Assembly (NCBI GenBank): GCA_017461505.1
Contig: JAFTXV010000004.1
Coordinates: 77,490-110,567 of the forward strand
Source: Paludibacteraceae bacterium
GTDB lineage: Bacteria; Bacteroidota; Bacteroidia; Bacteroidales; Paludibacteraceae
DNA length: 33,078 bases
Direction of reading: 5' to 3'
This document shows, in pieces, positions 16,444 through 24,624 of the stretch. Position numbers and translations under genes: made by a program. Every line of letters starts with the position of its first letter. Position 1 is the first letter of the stretch. The notes under the pieces were generated by a model that searched no databases, had not been told where the DNA came from, and saw nothing but the letters and a program-made list of their open reading frames with translations.

Positions 16444-16489
16444 ATTTGACCATAAAAAACATATTAACTTATATCTAATAAACACAATT

Positions 16490-18652
16490 ATGGCTAAGGT
16501 TTATCAAGCTAACGAGATTAAAAACATTGCCCTCATGGGTGGCAGTGGCTCGGGTAAGACTACCCTCATGGAATCCATGCTCTTTGAGTGCGGGGTCATC
16601 AAACGTCGTGGCACAGTGGAAACACAATCTACCGTCTGCGACTATTTTCCAGTAGAAAAAGAATACGGCTATTCCGTCTTTTCTTCAGTTTGTAACATCG
16701 AGTTCAACAACAAAAAACTCAATATCATCGACTGCCCAGGTTCAGACGACTTCTGCGGTGGTGCTATCACAGCACTTCACGTGTCTGACACCGCTATCAT
16801 TACCCTCACCGCGAACGGCGGCGTAGAGGTGGGCACACAAAACAACTTCCGTCGCGCTGAGAAAGCGAAAAAACCTATCGCTTTCGTCATCAACAAGTGC
16901 GACCACGAGAACGCTGACTTCGAGCGTACCTTCAACGAACTTAAAGAGGTGTTTGGTAACAAATGTACCCTCTTCCAATATCCTATCAATGCAGGTAAGG
17001 ACTTCAACGCTGCCATCGACGTACTCCAAGGCAAAATGCTCGTTTGGAAAGCAGAAGGTGGTGCGCCTGAGGCAAAAGATATTCCAGAAAGCGAGAAAGC
17101 TACTGTAGAAGAGATTCGCGCTCAACTCCTCGAGTGGGCTGCTGAGTCCGACGAGACCATCATGGATAAGTACTTTGAGCAAGGTACCCTTTCAGATGAA
17201 GAACTCATGCAAGGTCTTCAAACCGTATTCGCAGAAGGTAGCATGTACCCAGTGATTTGCACCAGCGGTCTTAAAGATATGGGTATTCGCCGCCTCATGG
17301 GCTTCCTCGGCGAGATGACTCCTTCGGTAGCAGACGCTCCAAAACCATTGACAGTCAACGCAGAAGAGGTAGCTCCTATAGCTACTGCTCCTACCTCTGC
17401 TTTCATCTTCAAGACATCGGTTGAGCCACACATTGGTGATGTGAACTACTTCAAGGTGATGCAAGGTACCCTCCGCCCAGGCGACGACGTACTCAATGTT
17501 GATCGCGGCACTAAAGAGCGTATCTCTCAACTCTACTCTGTGGCTGGTAACATCCGCGTTCCTGTAGAGGAAGTATCTGCTGGTGATATCGCTGCTACTG
17601 TGAAACTCAAAGATACTCGCACAGGTAACACCCTCAATGCGAAAGACTGCGAGCACCAATATCCTGCTATCTCTTATCCAGATCCTAAATACCGCCGTGC
17701 GATTAAGCCAGTTAATGAGGCAGACTCAGAGAAACTCTCTGCTCTCCTTACTCGTATGCACGAGGAAGATGCTACTTGGGTAGTAGAGCAATCTAAGGAG
17801 TTGAAACAAGTGATCGTTTCAGGTCAAGGTGAGTTCCACCTCCGCACACTCAAATGGCGTCTTGAGAACAACGATAAGATGATGGTTCAATTCGAGGAGC
17901 CAAAGATTCCTTATCGCGAGACTATTACCAAGTCTGCTCGCGCTGACTATCGTCACAAAAAGCAATCTGGTGGTTCTGGCCAATTTGGTGAGGTACACCT
18001 CATCGTAGAGCCATACGTAGAGGGCGAGCCAGTGAAGGAAGTTTACAAGTTTGGTAACCAAGAATATCGTATCACTGTTCGTGATACCCAAGAGATTCCA
18101 CTTGATTGGGGCGGTAAACTTGTGCTCATCAACTCTATCGTGGGTGGTGCTATCGACGCACGCTTCATCCCTGCTATCCTCAAAGGTTTGATGGATCGTA
18201 TCGAGCAAGGTCCTTTGACCGGTTCTTACGCTCGCGACGTACGCGTGATTATCTATGATGGTAAGATGCACCCAGTAGATTCTAACGAAATCTCCTTCCG
18301 TTTGGCAGGACGTAATGCGTTTGCAGAAGCATTCCGCAACGCTAATCCAAAACTTTTGGAGCCTATCTACGAGGTTGAGGTATTCGTACCAAGCGAGATC
18401 ATGGGTGATGTAATGTCTGACATCAACGGTCGCCGCGGTATGGTGCTCGGTATGGAGACCGAGAAAAACTTCACCACTCTCAAGGCATTGGTTCCTTTGA
18501 AGGAGATGGGTTCTTACTCTACTACCTTGTCAAGTCTCACTGGTGGTCGTGCTACCTTCACTATGAAGTTCAAGAGCTACGAACTCGTGCCAGGCGATGT
18601 ACAAGACAAACTCATCAAGGAGTACGAAGCTACTCAAAAGGACGAGGATTAA
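16490..18652 (+). CDS. EF-G paralogue (EF-G2 type) with altered GTPase motifs
   Basis: A 720-residue translation factor of the EF-G superfamily with all five domains. In the G domain, G1 is GGSGSGKTT (17-25), G3 is DCPGSDDF (81-88) and G4 is NKCD (135-138). Canonical EF-G has AHIDAGKTT and DTPGHVDF; the catalytic histidine of G3 is Ser85 here, and the usual RGITI of switch I is absent (RRGTVETQSTVCDY instead). Domain II contains FKVMQGTLRPGDDV; domain IV contains the characteristic YRHKKQSGGSGQFG. This matches the second EF-G of Bacteroides, which has been reported to support translocation without GTP hydrolysis and to matter during starvation and gut colonisation. The ATG at 16490 is chosen because the longer frame from 16346 starts upstream of the promoter. 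A strong terminator follows. Confidence 0.88.
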   Translation: MAKVYQANEIKNIALMGGSGSGKTTLMESMLFECGVIKRRGTVETQSTVCDYFPVEKEYGYSVFSSVCNIEFNNKKLNIIDCPGSDDFCGGAITALHVSDTAIITLTANGGVEVGTQNNFRRAEKAKKPIAFVINKCDHENADFERTFNELKEVFGNKCTLFQYPINAGKDFNAAIDVLQGKMLVWKAEGGAPEAKDIPESEKATVEEIRAQLLEWAAESDETIMDKYFEQGTLSDEELMQGLQTVFAEGSMYPVICTSGLKDMGIRRLMGFLGEMTPSVADAPKPLTVNAEEVAPIATAPTSAFIFKTSVEPHIGDVNYFKVMQGTLRPGDDVLNVDRGTKERISQLYSVAGNIRVPVEEVSAGDIAATVKLKDTRTGNTLNAKDCEHQYPAISYPDPKYRRAIKPVNEADSEKLSALLTRMHEEDATWVVEQSKELKQVIVSGQGEFHLRTLKWRLENNDKMMVQFEEPKIPYRETITKSARADYRHKKQSGGSGQFGEVHLIVEPYVEGEPVKEVYKFGNQEYRITVRDTQEIPLDWGGKLVLINSIVGGAIDARFIPAILKGLMDRIEQGPLTGSYARDVRVIIYDGKMHPVDSNEISFRLAGRNAFAEAFRNANPKLLEPIYEVEVFVPSEIMGDVMSDINGRRGMVLGMETEKNFTTLKALVPLKEMGSYSTTLSSLTGGRATFTMKFKSYELVPGDVQDKLIKEYEATQKDED

Positions 18653-18671
18653 TTCCCCAACTTATATACAG

Positions 18672-18703
18672 CAAAAAAGACTGCCCAACGGCAGTCTTTT
18701 TTG
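18672..18703. terminator. Bidirectional terminator between the EF-G paralogue and the EEP gene
   Basis: AAAAAAGACTGCC-CAAC-GGCAGTCTTTTTT is a perfect 13-base stem with a four-base loop and T6 on either strand. It can end the EF-G transcript and the converging four-gene operon. Confidence 0.92.
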
Positions 18704-18741
18704 TATCCCCTAAACACTAAACAGTAGCCCGAATGGCATCC

Positions 18742-20037
18742 TTATAGCGCAGCGGATAACTCCACTCGTATCAATATCGGATCATGGTCTGCATAGCGGA
18801 ACATCGTATCATCCAATCCGCGCTTAAAACCTCTGCTATAGAAATAATCTGCATTCAAGTGATACACAGCCACTTGCTTCACCTGCTTTGCCATACTCTC
18901 CGAGGCAAATACGCGATCCAAATACCCCGCCTCACTGTGATATACATACGAATACCCTGTACTATCGTCACGCATCACCATATCCGCATACCCTGCACGC
19001 ACCAATGTCTGAATAGGCTCTTCTTGCGTGTAAGAGTTATAATCTCCCACTAGCAGTATGTCCGAATCGCCAAACACCTGTTCCTGCTCGATCTTATCCA
19101 ACATCACTAGCAGACTATCCACATTCGCCATACGCTTTTCATTCGACTCCGAACCTGTGCCACGCTTTGAGCGCAAGTGATTGATGTTCAACACAAACTT
19201 CTCTCCACTTGTCAGCTGCTCAAAGCCGCAAGCCATCAGTCGATAGCGATAATGACTCGTAGTATCTTGGTATGCATATTGCATTTCTCCATAAGGTTTC
19301 ACCTTGTCCATGCGATAGATATAGCCACAAGATATCATGTCGCTATTGCTCCAACCGTGCGACACATACGCGTACAGATTCTTCTTCGCCATCTTGTTCA
19401 TGGCATCTACCAGCATCTGCGCCGCACTATCGCCCTTCTGTATCTCACATAGGGCATAGATATCCGCATTTATCTGCTTGAATGCCTTGCATATCTTCAA
19501 TGTCTGTAGAGTTTGCTGCTCCTTGGTGGTCTTGCGTTGGGCATAGCCGCCTAGGTCATAGAAGTAGTTCTGAATATTCGCAGCACACACGAGCAATCCG
19601 CCTTTCGCCATCTTGGGTTTGGGCTCGGGTTTGTTATTGGTAAACTTGGGTGTAGCACCTGTCACTAGTTTGCCTGGTGCGACTACACGCGCTTGCAAGT
19701 TTTTCACTACCGCACCCGTACGTACTTCGTAGTTACGGATATTGCAAGACAAACTAATCATTTTCTCCCTATTCGACTTCTTGATGGCCCAATAGGCAGT
19801 ACTATCGCCATCCGCCAAGCCGACTGCCTTTTCTTCGGGCACATATAGCCGCTCCGCAGCCAATATCAATGAGTCGTAGTAGTTGCCACATACATACAGC
19901 GGCGTGGTGATCTGCACCATCTTGCCAATATACTTGTCCCATCCGTCAACAAATGAAGAAGGCCACTCGACCTTCTCCACCGCTAATATACTGCTTGCCC
20001 ACGCGCAAACTATCAACAATAGACCAATCTTGCGCAT
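18742..20037 (-). CDS. Exported endonuclease/exonuclease/phosphatase family protein (ExeM-like)
   Basis: A 431-residue protein with a signal peptide (residues 1-19). Residues about 25-130 look like a small beta domain of the OB-fold kind that precedes the catalytic domain in extracellular nucleases. The EEP domain starts near 145 (LLVCAANIQNYF) and shows the metal site Glu at ALCEIQ (about 196), the NHLRSKRG motif, GDYNSYTQEEP (about 331) and the terminal YADHDPILI (about 416). All key EEP residues are present, so an active Mg-dependent nuclease or phosphodiesterase outside the inner membrane is expected; DNA is the likeliest substrate by similarity to ExeM/Xds-type nucleases, which is inference. 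It is the last gene of a four-gene operon, 4 bases after the CotH gene. Confidence 0.85.
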   Translation of the reverse strand: MRKIGLLLIVCAWASSILAVEKVEWPSSFVDGWDKYIGKMVQITTPLYVCGNYYDSLILAAERLYVPEEKAVGLADGDSTAYWAIKKSNREKMISLSCNIRNYEVRTGAVVKNLQARVVAPGKLVTGATPKFTNNKPEPKPKMAKGGLLVCAANIQNYFYDLGGYAQRKTTKEQQTLQTLKICKAFKQINADIYALCEIQKGDSAAQMLVDAMNKMAKKNLYAYVSHGWSNSDMISCGYIYRMDKVKPYGEMQYAYQDTTSHYRYRLMACGFEQLTSGEKFVLNINHLRSKRGTGSESNEKRMANVDSLLVMLDKIEQEQVFGDSDILLVGDYNSYTQEEPIQTLVRAGYADMVMRDDSTGYSYVYHSEAGYLDRVFASESMAKQVKQVAVYHLNADYFYSRGFKRGLDDTMFRYADHDPILIRVELSAAL

Positions 20038-20041
20038 AATT

Positions 20042-21418
20042 TTACAGCATCACTTTCTTGCTCTTACCTCCTTGCACATGGATATACACCTGTCCCTTCA
20101 CAGGCTTCTCCACGCGCATACCTTGCAAGTTATAATAAACGGCGTCAGTACTCAAACCCGTTTCCACCGTTTCTACACTAGTCGCTTTACCTTCACCCCA
20201 TTGCATCACCAGCCAATTCTCGGTTTGCTGCAGACGTTCTTTGATACGTTTCAAGCGATTAGCCATATCCTTATTGCCATATCCTTTATCTCTCCAACGC
20301 TCCGCATCATTTTTTGCGGCTGCCGTAATCAGGTTAGCAAACTCCTCTGCATAAGTGTATGCCGAGTCATACTTATAATAGTGCAACCATTGCCAAATCT
20401 CTTTTACACGATCCATAAACTTAGGGAACTTGCATATCTCAGGGATCCAGTGGTTATGCCACACATCGCCCTCGTAGAGATATTGATACTTATCACGGTT
20501 AAATGCACTACCAAAATCCCATACTGGTCCAAACATCCACTTCTGCCCCTCGCCCATATCGCGATACAGATAGCAACTGCCGTGGAATGACTCGTAGTTA
20601 TCCGTAATCTCTTGTACGATATAGAATTTTGCTAATGCATCCATATCTAGATATTGCCATAGTGCGTCACTATTCTTGTCACCATATACCAAACGGTCAA
20701 TACGCTCCATCTCTGCTCTCAAAAATTGCTCTTGCGCACTCGAAAGCAACTCAGGACTCTTATAGGTGAACCACATTGTATGGCGATTACCCTCTTGAAT
20801 CTCTATATTATAAGGTGCCTCATTGTAGTTATCAATCTCCACCAACCAGCCGCCGGTTATCTTCTCTGGATCGGTCTCATTATCTTCTTGCTCCTCGATA
20901 TTCACGCGATCTTTATCCACGCGAATATGCTCCGTCAAGAAATACAAACCTTTATAATCGCCATTCAACACTAATTCCACAGGTTTTGCTTTCGGGGTCC
21001 ATGCCATACCTATCTGCTCACTGAAATAAAAGCCTATAGTATTACGCATAAAACCTTTATTGTCATCCGCGTGTGCCATCAATGCAAAGTGCTTGTTCTT
21101 GGCCAAACCCATCAATGGCTGTTTATCTGCCAATTTCAAGCGATAAGGTTTCTTATCAAAGTCTCTCCATGTATAATTACCACGACCCTTGATCTCCAAT
21201 GAACAAGGAACTTCCTTACTACCAATAGCCTCTACGTCAGATGCACCCATAGGATCCAAATAGTAGGTTCCATTCAGATAATCTTCTTTACTAGTAATTT
21301 CTTTTCTGCCTTCTGTCTCAATATGCAAGACAGGCAACGTTCCCGAATAAGAAATAGCATGGCTATAGCCCCATGCTATTATCATTATTGCTAATCCTAC
21401 AATACGATTAGTTCTCAT
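20042..21418 (-). CDS. CotH-family protein kinase-like exported protein
   Basis: A 458-residue protein with a signal peptide (residues 1-21, cleavage near SHA). The CotH fold is shown by LEIKGRGNYTWRDFDKKPYR (about 74-93), the lysine region of the nucleotide site, by NGDYKGLYFLTEHI, by IVQEITDNYESFHGS (about 266-280) and by FGPVWDFGSAFNRD (about 296-309), the acidic metal-binding segment. Bacillus CotH phosphorylates spore coat proteins; exported relatives are widespread in Bacteroidota with unknown targets. The C-terminus carries a short YYNLQGMRVEKP...GQVYI motif typical of Bacteroidales surface proteins, in place of a full T9SS domain. Its ATG overlaps the stop of the DUF4290-like gene by 4 bases. 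Confidence 0.87.
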   Translation of the reverse strand: MRTNRIVGLAIMIIAWGYSHAISYSGTLPVLHIETEGRKEITSKEDYLNGTYYLDPMGASDVEAIGSKEVPCSLEIKGRGNYTWRDFDKKPYRLKLADKQPLMGLAKNKHFALMAHADDNKGFMRNTIGFYFSEQIGMAWTPKAKPVELVLNGDYKGLYFLTEHIRVDKDRVNIEEQEDNETDPEKITGGWLVEIDNYNEAPYNIEIQEGNRHTMWFTYKSPELLSSAQEQFLRAEMERIDRLVYGDKNSDALWQYLDMDALAKFYIVQEITDNYESFHGSCYLYRDMGEGQKWMFGPVWDFGSAFNRDKYQYLYEGDVWHNHWIPEICKFPKFMDRVKEIWQWLHYYKYDSAYTYAEEFANLITAAAKNDAERWRDKGYGNKDMANRLKRIKERLQQTENWLVMQWGEGKATSVETVETGLSTDAVYYNLQGMRVEKPVKGQVYIHVQGGKSKKVML

Positions 21419-21741
21419 TTTCGTTTCTTCTTTTGATTGTTAGTATTGATATAAGGCACACGTTGTGCCAATTTCTGCATCGCCTCTTCAAAAGCAGGAA
21501 AGTCGCAGGATAACGCGCCATTCGACAATGCCACGATATCCTCTTTTAATCGTACTACACCCGACTCTTGTTCCTTGTTCCATTGAGCATTCTTCTGACG
21601 CATACATTGTGCTATATACACCACCATCGCTTGTTGCTTCTCCACATCTTGCTCCTTGGTGGCCAACTGCACCATATCTTGGATGATGCGACCATAGTTG
21701 CGCATCCGTACCACGCTCGTCTTCCTTAATTCCTGTTCCAT
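21415..21741 (-). CDS. DUF4290-like small cytosolic protein
   Basis: A 108-residue protein without signal peptide or membrane segment. The N-terminal MRNYGRIIQDMVQLATKEQD and QQAMVVYIAQCMRQKN resemble the Bacteroidota DUF4290 family (NYGRNIQKMV...), but it is shorter than the members I know and ends in a basic tail (NNQKKKRK). Function unknown. It is odd to find a cytosolic protein coupled by ATGA overlap to an exported kinase. The start is preceded by an AGAGATTAAAG-type repeat, purine-rich in this direction, which may serve for ribosome binding. Confidence 0.6.
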   Translation of the reverse strand: MEQELRKTSVVRMRNYGRIIQDMVQLATKEQDVEKQQAMVVYIAQCMRQKNAQWNKEQESGVVRLKEDIVALSNGALSCDFPAFEEAMQKLAQRVPYINTNNQKKKRK

Positions 21742-21742
21742 A

Positions 21743-21795
21743 TATCTCTATCTTTAATCTCTATCTTTAATCTCTAACCTTTAATCTCTAACCTA
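21743..21795. repeat. TCTTTAATCTCTA tandem repeat between the EEP and DUF4290-like genes
   Basis: Four imperfect copies of ATCTTTAATCTCTA / ACCTTTAATCTCTA fill the whole 51-base intergenic gap. Confidence 0.85.
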
Positions 21796-22878
21796 CTTTT
21801 CCTTAATCAAATAAATCATTGTAGGATAGTGATCAGCATAGCCATCTTGCCAAACATTGCTCTTCACGGTACGCAGTGGAGTACCCTTATCTTTACCCTC
21901 TTGCACGGTCAAGAATGGTTTGTTGAATATCTGTGACTTCCAATATACCCATTTACCATCTTCCAACTTGGCATTCATCAATGGTTCTGAGATAAATATT
22001 TGGTCAAAGAGGTTCCAACTACCTTGGTATGCCAAGCTGCCTACGCCTCGATCCAACTTCTGCCACATCGTATTGAAGAAGCCCTGCTCCTCCACCTCTT
22101 TACGAGTCTTCTTGGCTCCCATCACCACTGCACAACTATGGTTATATGGGTCGTCATTCAAGTCACCCATCACAATAATCTTCGCACGCGGCTCTTTCAT
22201 GTAGATGCTATCGCATACTCGTTTGCACAGCATCGCTGCCGTATCACGGGTCGCACGACTACTCTCCTCACCGCCATAGCGACTAGGCCAGTGGTTCACG
22301 CTAATATGAACTTTATCCATCACTATCTTTCGATTATCATCCAGCATATAGCCCGAAACCCACAATTGCAAACGACTTCTCACCACACCACCATCAGCAT
22401 AGTGTGCTTTCAACTCATAACCCTTTGGTTGCCCCACTGGCTTGAACATATCTGGATTGTACAAGAAACCTACATCCACACCACGGCGGTCAGGACCTTC
22501 TAGCAATATGGGCACATAGTTGCGATTATGTTTCTCCTTCAATTCGCGACACAAGTCGTACAGACAACCGATATTCTCTACCTCTGACACGCCTACACAG
22601 GCTGCACCACGAGGATCCTCGTCTGTACCTAATTGAGCAATAGCATATGCCATATTATGAATCTTATGCTCATACTTCAGCGAGGTCCATTTCATACCAC
22701 CATCTGGCAAATACTCATAGTCGTTCTTGCCCTCATCATGAATCGTATCAAACAGGTTCTCTAGGTTGTAGAACGCAACACAACGAACCATCAGATCCCT
22801 ATTATCTGCTAACAGAGTATTGAGGTACAATACCGCCATCAATAGCAGTAAAATCAGTCGAAAATTAGTTTGTTTCAT
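21793..22878 (-). CDS. Exported endonuclease/exonuclease/phosphatase family protein
   Basis: A 361-residue protein with an N-terminal signal peptide (hydrophobic residues 7-24). It is a single EEP domain with no added module: FYNLENLFDTIHD (about 36-48), GVSEVEN (Glu, about 97), SVNHWPSRYGG (about 193), VMGDLNDDP (about 237) and the terminal GYADHYPTMI (about 344). The Asn, Glu, Asp and His of the active site are all present. Substrate unknown; nucleic acid or another phosphodiester is inferred. First gene of the minus-strand operon with its own promoter. It is different from the larger EEP protein at the operon's end and not a recent duplicate. Confidence 0.86.
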   Translation of the reverse strand: MKQTNFRLILLLLMAVLYLNTLLADNRDLMVRCVAFYNLENLFDTIHDEGKNDYEYLPDGGMKWTSLKYEHKIHNMAYAIAQLGTDEDPRGAACVGVSEVENIGCLYDLCRELKEKHNRNYVPILLEGPDRRGVDVGFLYNPDMFKPVGQPKGYELKAHYADGGVVRSRLQLWVSGYMLDDNRKIVMDKVHISVNHWPSRYGGEESSRATRDTAAMLCKRVCDSIYMKEPRAKIIVMGDLNDDPYNHSCAVVMGAKKTRKEVEEQGFFNTMWQKLDRGVGSLAYQGSWNLFDQIFISEPLMNAKLEDGKWVYWKSQIFNKPFLTVQEGKDKGTPLRTVKSNVWQDGYADHYPTMIYLIKEK

Positions 22879-22899
22879 CTTTTTTTAAGTATTTTGCTG

Positions 22900-22931
22900 C
22901 AAAAGTACAATTTTTTTTTGGATTGTACAAA
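22900..22931 (-). promoter_or_regulatory. Promoter of the EEP-DUF4290-CotH-EEP operon
   Basis: Minus strand: TTTG at 22928-22931, 20 bases with an A9 run, TACTTTTG at 22900-22907 followed by C. Interlocked with the divergent ssb promoter. Confidence 0.8.
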
Positions 22932-22948
22932 ACTTTTTTGTAATTTTG
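22917..22948 (+). promoter_or_regulatory. Promoter of ssb
   Basis: TTTG at 22917-22920, 20 bases, TAATTTTG at 22941-22948 followed by C. The -33 box lies in the spacer of the opposing promoter and vice versa. Confidence 0.78.
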
Positions 22949-22980
22949 CACTAAATTTATTTAAATAAAAACTTTGAGCA

Positions 22981-23010
22981 AAAATTAACTATTAATTATT
23001 AACTATTCAT
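22981..23010. repeat. TTAACTATTAATTATTAACT repeat in the ssb leader
   Basis: An AT-only repeat of the TTAACTATTAAT kind lies in the 5' leader of ssb, directly before the start codon. Confidence 0.65.
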
Positions 23011-23014
23011 TACC

Positions 23015-23440
23015 ATGTCTTCAGTCAACAAAGTTATTTTAGTAGGCAATGTAGGCAGTGACCCTGAGATTCGTTTCCTTGAGCGCGGTACTGCCATCGC
23101 TAATTTCAATCTTGCTACCACAGAACGTGGCTACACTATGCAAAATGGCACACAAGTCCCTGACCGTACAGAGTGGCATCCTATCGTACTTTGGCGCAAC
23201 CTCGCCGAATGGGCAGAGAAGTATGTGCGCAAGGGAATGAAACTATATGTAGAAGGCAAACTCCAAACCCGTACTTGGGAAAAAGACGGACAAATCCGCC
23301 GCAAAACGGAGATTATTGCTGAGAATATCCAAGTACTCTATCGACCTGCAGACTACCGCAGCCCAAACAACAACGAACAGTCGTTGAGCAACGAAGAACA
23401 ACCTACCATCCCTACTCTAGAAGTAGAAGATATCTTTTAA
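23015..23440 (+). CDS. ssb: Single-stranded DNA-binding protein
   Basis: A 141-residue protein. The OB fold occupies residues 1-105 (MSSVNKVILVGNVGSDPEIR, then TEWHPIVLWRNLAEWAEKYV, GMKLYVEGKLQTRTWEKDG). A short linker leads to the acidic tip LEVEDIF, which binds partner proteins of replication and repair. It binds single-stranded DNA as a tetramer. The linker is short (about 25 residues) compared with the E. coli protein, as is usual in Bacteroidota. Monocistronic: own promoter and a strong terminator. Confidence 0.95.
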   Translation: MSSVNKVILVGNVGSDPEIRFLERGTAIANFNLATTERGYTMQNGTQVPDRTEWHPIVLWRNLAEWAEKYVRKGMKLYVEGKLQTRTWEKDGQIRRKTEIIAENIQVLYRPADYRSPNNNEQSLSNEEQPTIPTLEVEDIF

Positions 23441-23447
23441 TTAGGTC

Positions 23448-23496
23448 AGAGGCTAAAGAACGCCCTACGGGCTATAGAACACTTCGCTATAGTTTA
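23448..23496. repeat. Small palindromes after ssb
   Basis: GCCC-TAC-GGGC and CTATAG-AACACTTCG-CTATAG are adjacent short dyads of the same style as those inside the methyltransferase gene. Confidence 0.55.
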
Positions 23497-23498
23497 AT

Positions 23499-23535
23499 AA
23501 AAAAGAGATGAAGTCTGCGACATCATCTCTTTTTT
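23499..23535. terminator. Bidirectional terminator between ssb and the beta-barrel gene
   Basis: AAAAAAGAGATGA pairs perfectly with TCATCTCTTTTTT; the stem extends inward through GTC-TGC-GAC with one mismatch. Flanked by A and T runs, so usable from both sides. Confidence 0.9.
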
Positions 23536-23580
23536 GTTCCCCCTTATCACCTCATCTTTCGTTTTAAGAGAGATAAGGTT

Positions 23581-24441
23581 CTAACTACCGATCAACACAC
23601 TACATCCCACGGCAAAGTTCAATTTCTGATTACCAGCGCCATCTATCGGCTTGATCAGATTATCCTTCGTCACTTGCCATGGTTGCAACATTACATTCGC
23701 AAAGGTGTTAATAGACATACCACCTTTCACTTGCCATGTCTTGGTCAACTTTAGCCCAACCAACGTCACTGCAAAATCACCTTGAAACCCTGTGTACAAA
23801 CTCTTTGCTGGTGTTACACCCACACGAGTTGCTAACAGCCAATCATGAGTCAAATCAAAGTCATATCCCACCTCCAAATAGGTTGAATACGCCCTTTTCA
23901 ACTCCGTTTTCACCTCTCCGTTTTCACCTTTCACTTCTGCGTAATAGCCATCCCTACCAAACGTACGAAATGCAACTAAGCAACTCAGTGGAATTCTGTC
24001 GCTTACACGATAGGATATCCGCCATTCACCCGTAGCTCCACCACCATCTTTCGGATGATTCCGAAAGTCAAAAAAGCGAGAAGGGCTACCATCTGGATAA
24101 CGATCAAAATAAAAACAATGTAGGTAATTCACATTCAATCCCCATCGGCTAAAACCAATACATACATCCACCTCTGGATTAAAGCCGGTAAATGTCCAAT
24201 CTTTTGCGCCCACATTCCACCATAGATTCGCATATACGCCTGCATAACTCACTGTAGCATCCAACTGCAAACTCGGACCTCCACAATATAAGCCACGCCA
24301 TATATAATTACTTGTCAATGTGGCACTTGCCGACCAATCAAACAAAGACTCTTTCTGCAATGAGTTATGCTCTGCTGCCTTATTTGCCAGTGGCAACAAT
24401 AGTAATAAACATGTTATCAGTAATTCACGCCTACGCATCAT
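23581..24441 (-). CDS. Outer-membrane beta-barrel protein, TorF/Gcw_chp-like
   Basis: A 286-residue protein with a signal peptide (MMRRRELLITCLLLLLPLA...). The mature start SASATLTSNYIWRGLYCGGP matches the opening of the Gcw_chp/TorF putative porin family, where a TSNYxxRG motif is typical. Alternating strands with aromatic ends follow (GVYANLWWNVGAKDW; YLEVGYDFDLTHDWLL). A role as an outer-membrane pore is inferred. The ATG at 24441 is chosen because the longer frame from 24582 would cross the promoter; ATG-ATG leaves a one-codon ambiguity. A loop with AEVKGENGEVKTELKRA is encoded by repeat DNA (separate entry). Confidence 0.68.
   Translation of the reverse strand: MMRRRELLITCLLLLLPLANKAAEHNSLQKESLFDWSASATLTSNYIWRGLYCGGPSLQLDATVSYAGVYANLWWNVGAKDWTFTGFNPEVDVCIGFSRWGLNVNYLHCFYFDRYPDGSPSRFFDFRNHPKDGGGATGEWRISYRVSDRIPLSCLVAFRTFGRDGYYAEVKGENGEVKTELKRAYSTYLEVGYDFDLTHDWLLATRVGVTPAKSLYTGFQGDFAVTLVGLKLTKTWQVKGGMSINTFANVMLQPWQVTKDNLIKPIDGAGNQKLNFAVGCSVLIGS
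23892..23938. repeat. CCGTTTTCACCT repeat inside the beta-barrel gene
   Basis: The plus strand reads CTTTTCAACTCCGTTTTCAC then CTCTCCGTTTTCACCTTTCA. GTTTTCACCTTTCA is shared exactly with the array before ybeY. It stays open in the gene frame and encodes KGENGEVKTELK. Confidence 0.75.
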
Positions 24442-24454
24442 TCCATATTTTTTG

Positions 24455-24486
24455 CAAAGGTAGCACTTTTTATTGATATATGCAAC
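24455..24486 (-). promoter_or_regulatory. Promoter of the beta-barrel gene
   Basis: Minus strand: TACCTTTG at 24455-24462 followed by C, with GTTG (one mismatch to TTTG, extended GTTGCATATATCA) 20 bases upstream at 24483-24486. Confidence 0.68.
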
Positions 24487-24522
24487 TATTATCGCAAAGT
24501 CATAAAAAAATAACCTATCATA

Positions 24523-24554
24523 TTTGCATATATCGCATTTTTTCAGTACCTTTG
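24523..24554 (+). promoter_or_regulatory. Promoter of the arginine operon
   Basis: TTTG at 24523-24526 (extended TTTGCATATATCGC), 20 bases with a T6 run, TACCTTTG at 24547-24554 followed by C. The leader is about 65 bases. No ArgR-type operator could be recognised by eye. Confidence 0.83.
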
Positions 24555-24624
24555 CGAACTTTTTGTGCAAAGCACAACACAAGGTATTAAATTAAGGTTT
24601 GTTTTTATCAAAATATTAGGTACA

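Noticed and set aside
16346-16489. Upstream extension of the EF-G paralogue
   Set aside because: The added codons cross the promoter and leader hairpin; homologues start MAKVYQ or similar.
18742-22878. The two EEP genes as a recent duplication
   Set aside because: Their lengths, N-terminal domains and motif contexts differ (NHLRSKRG against NHWPSRYGG), so they are separate family members.
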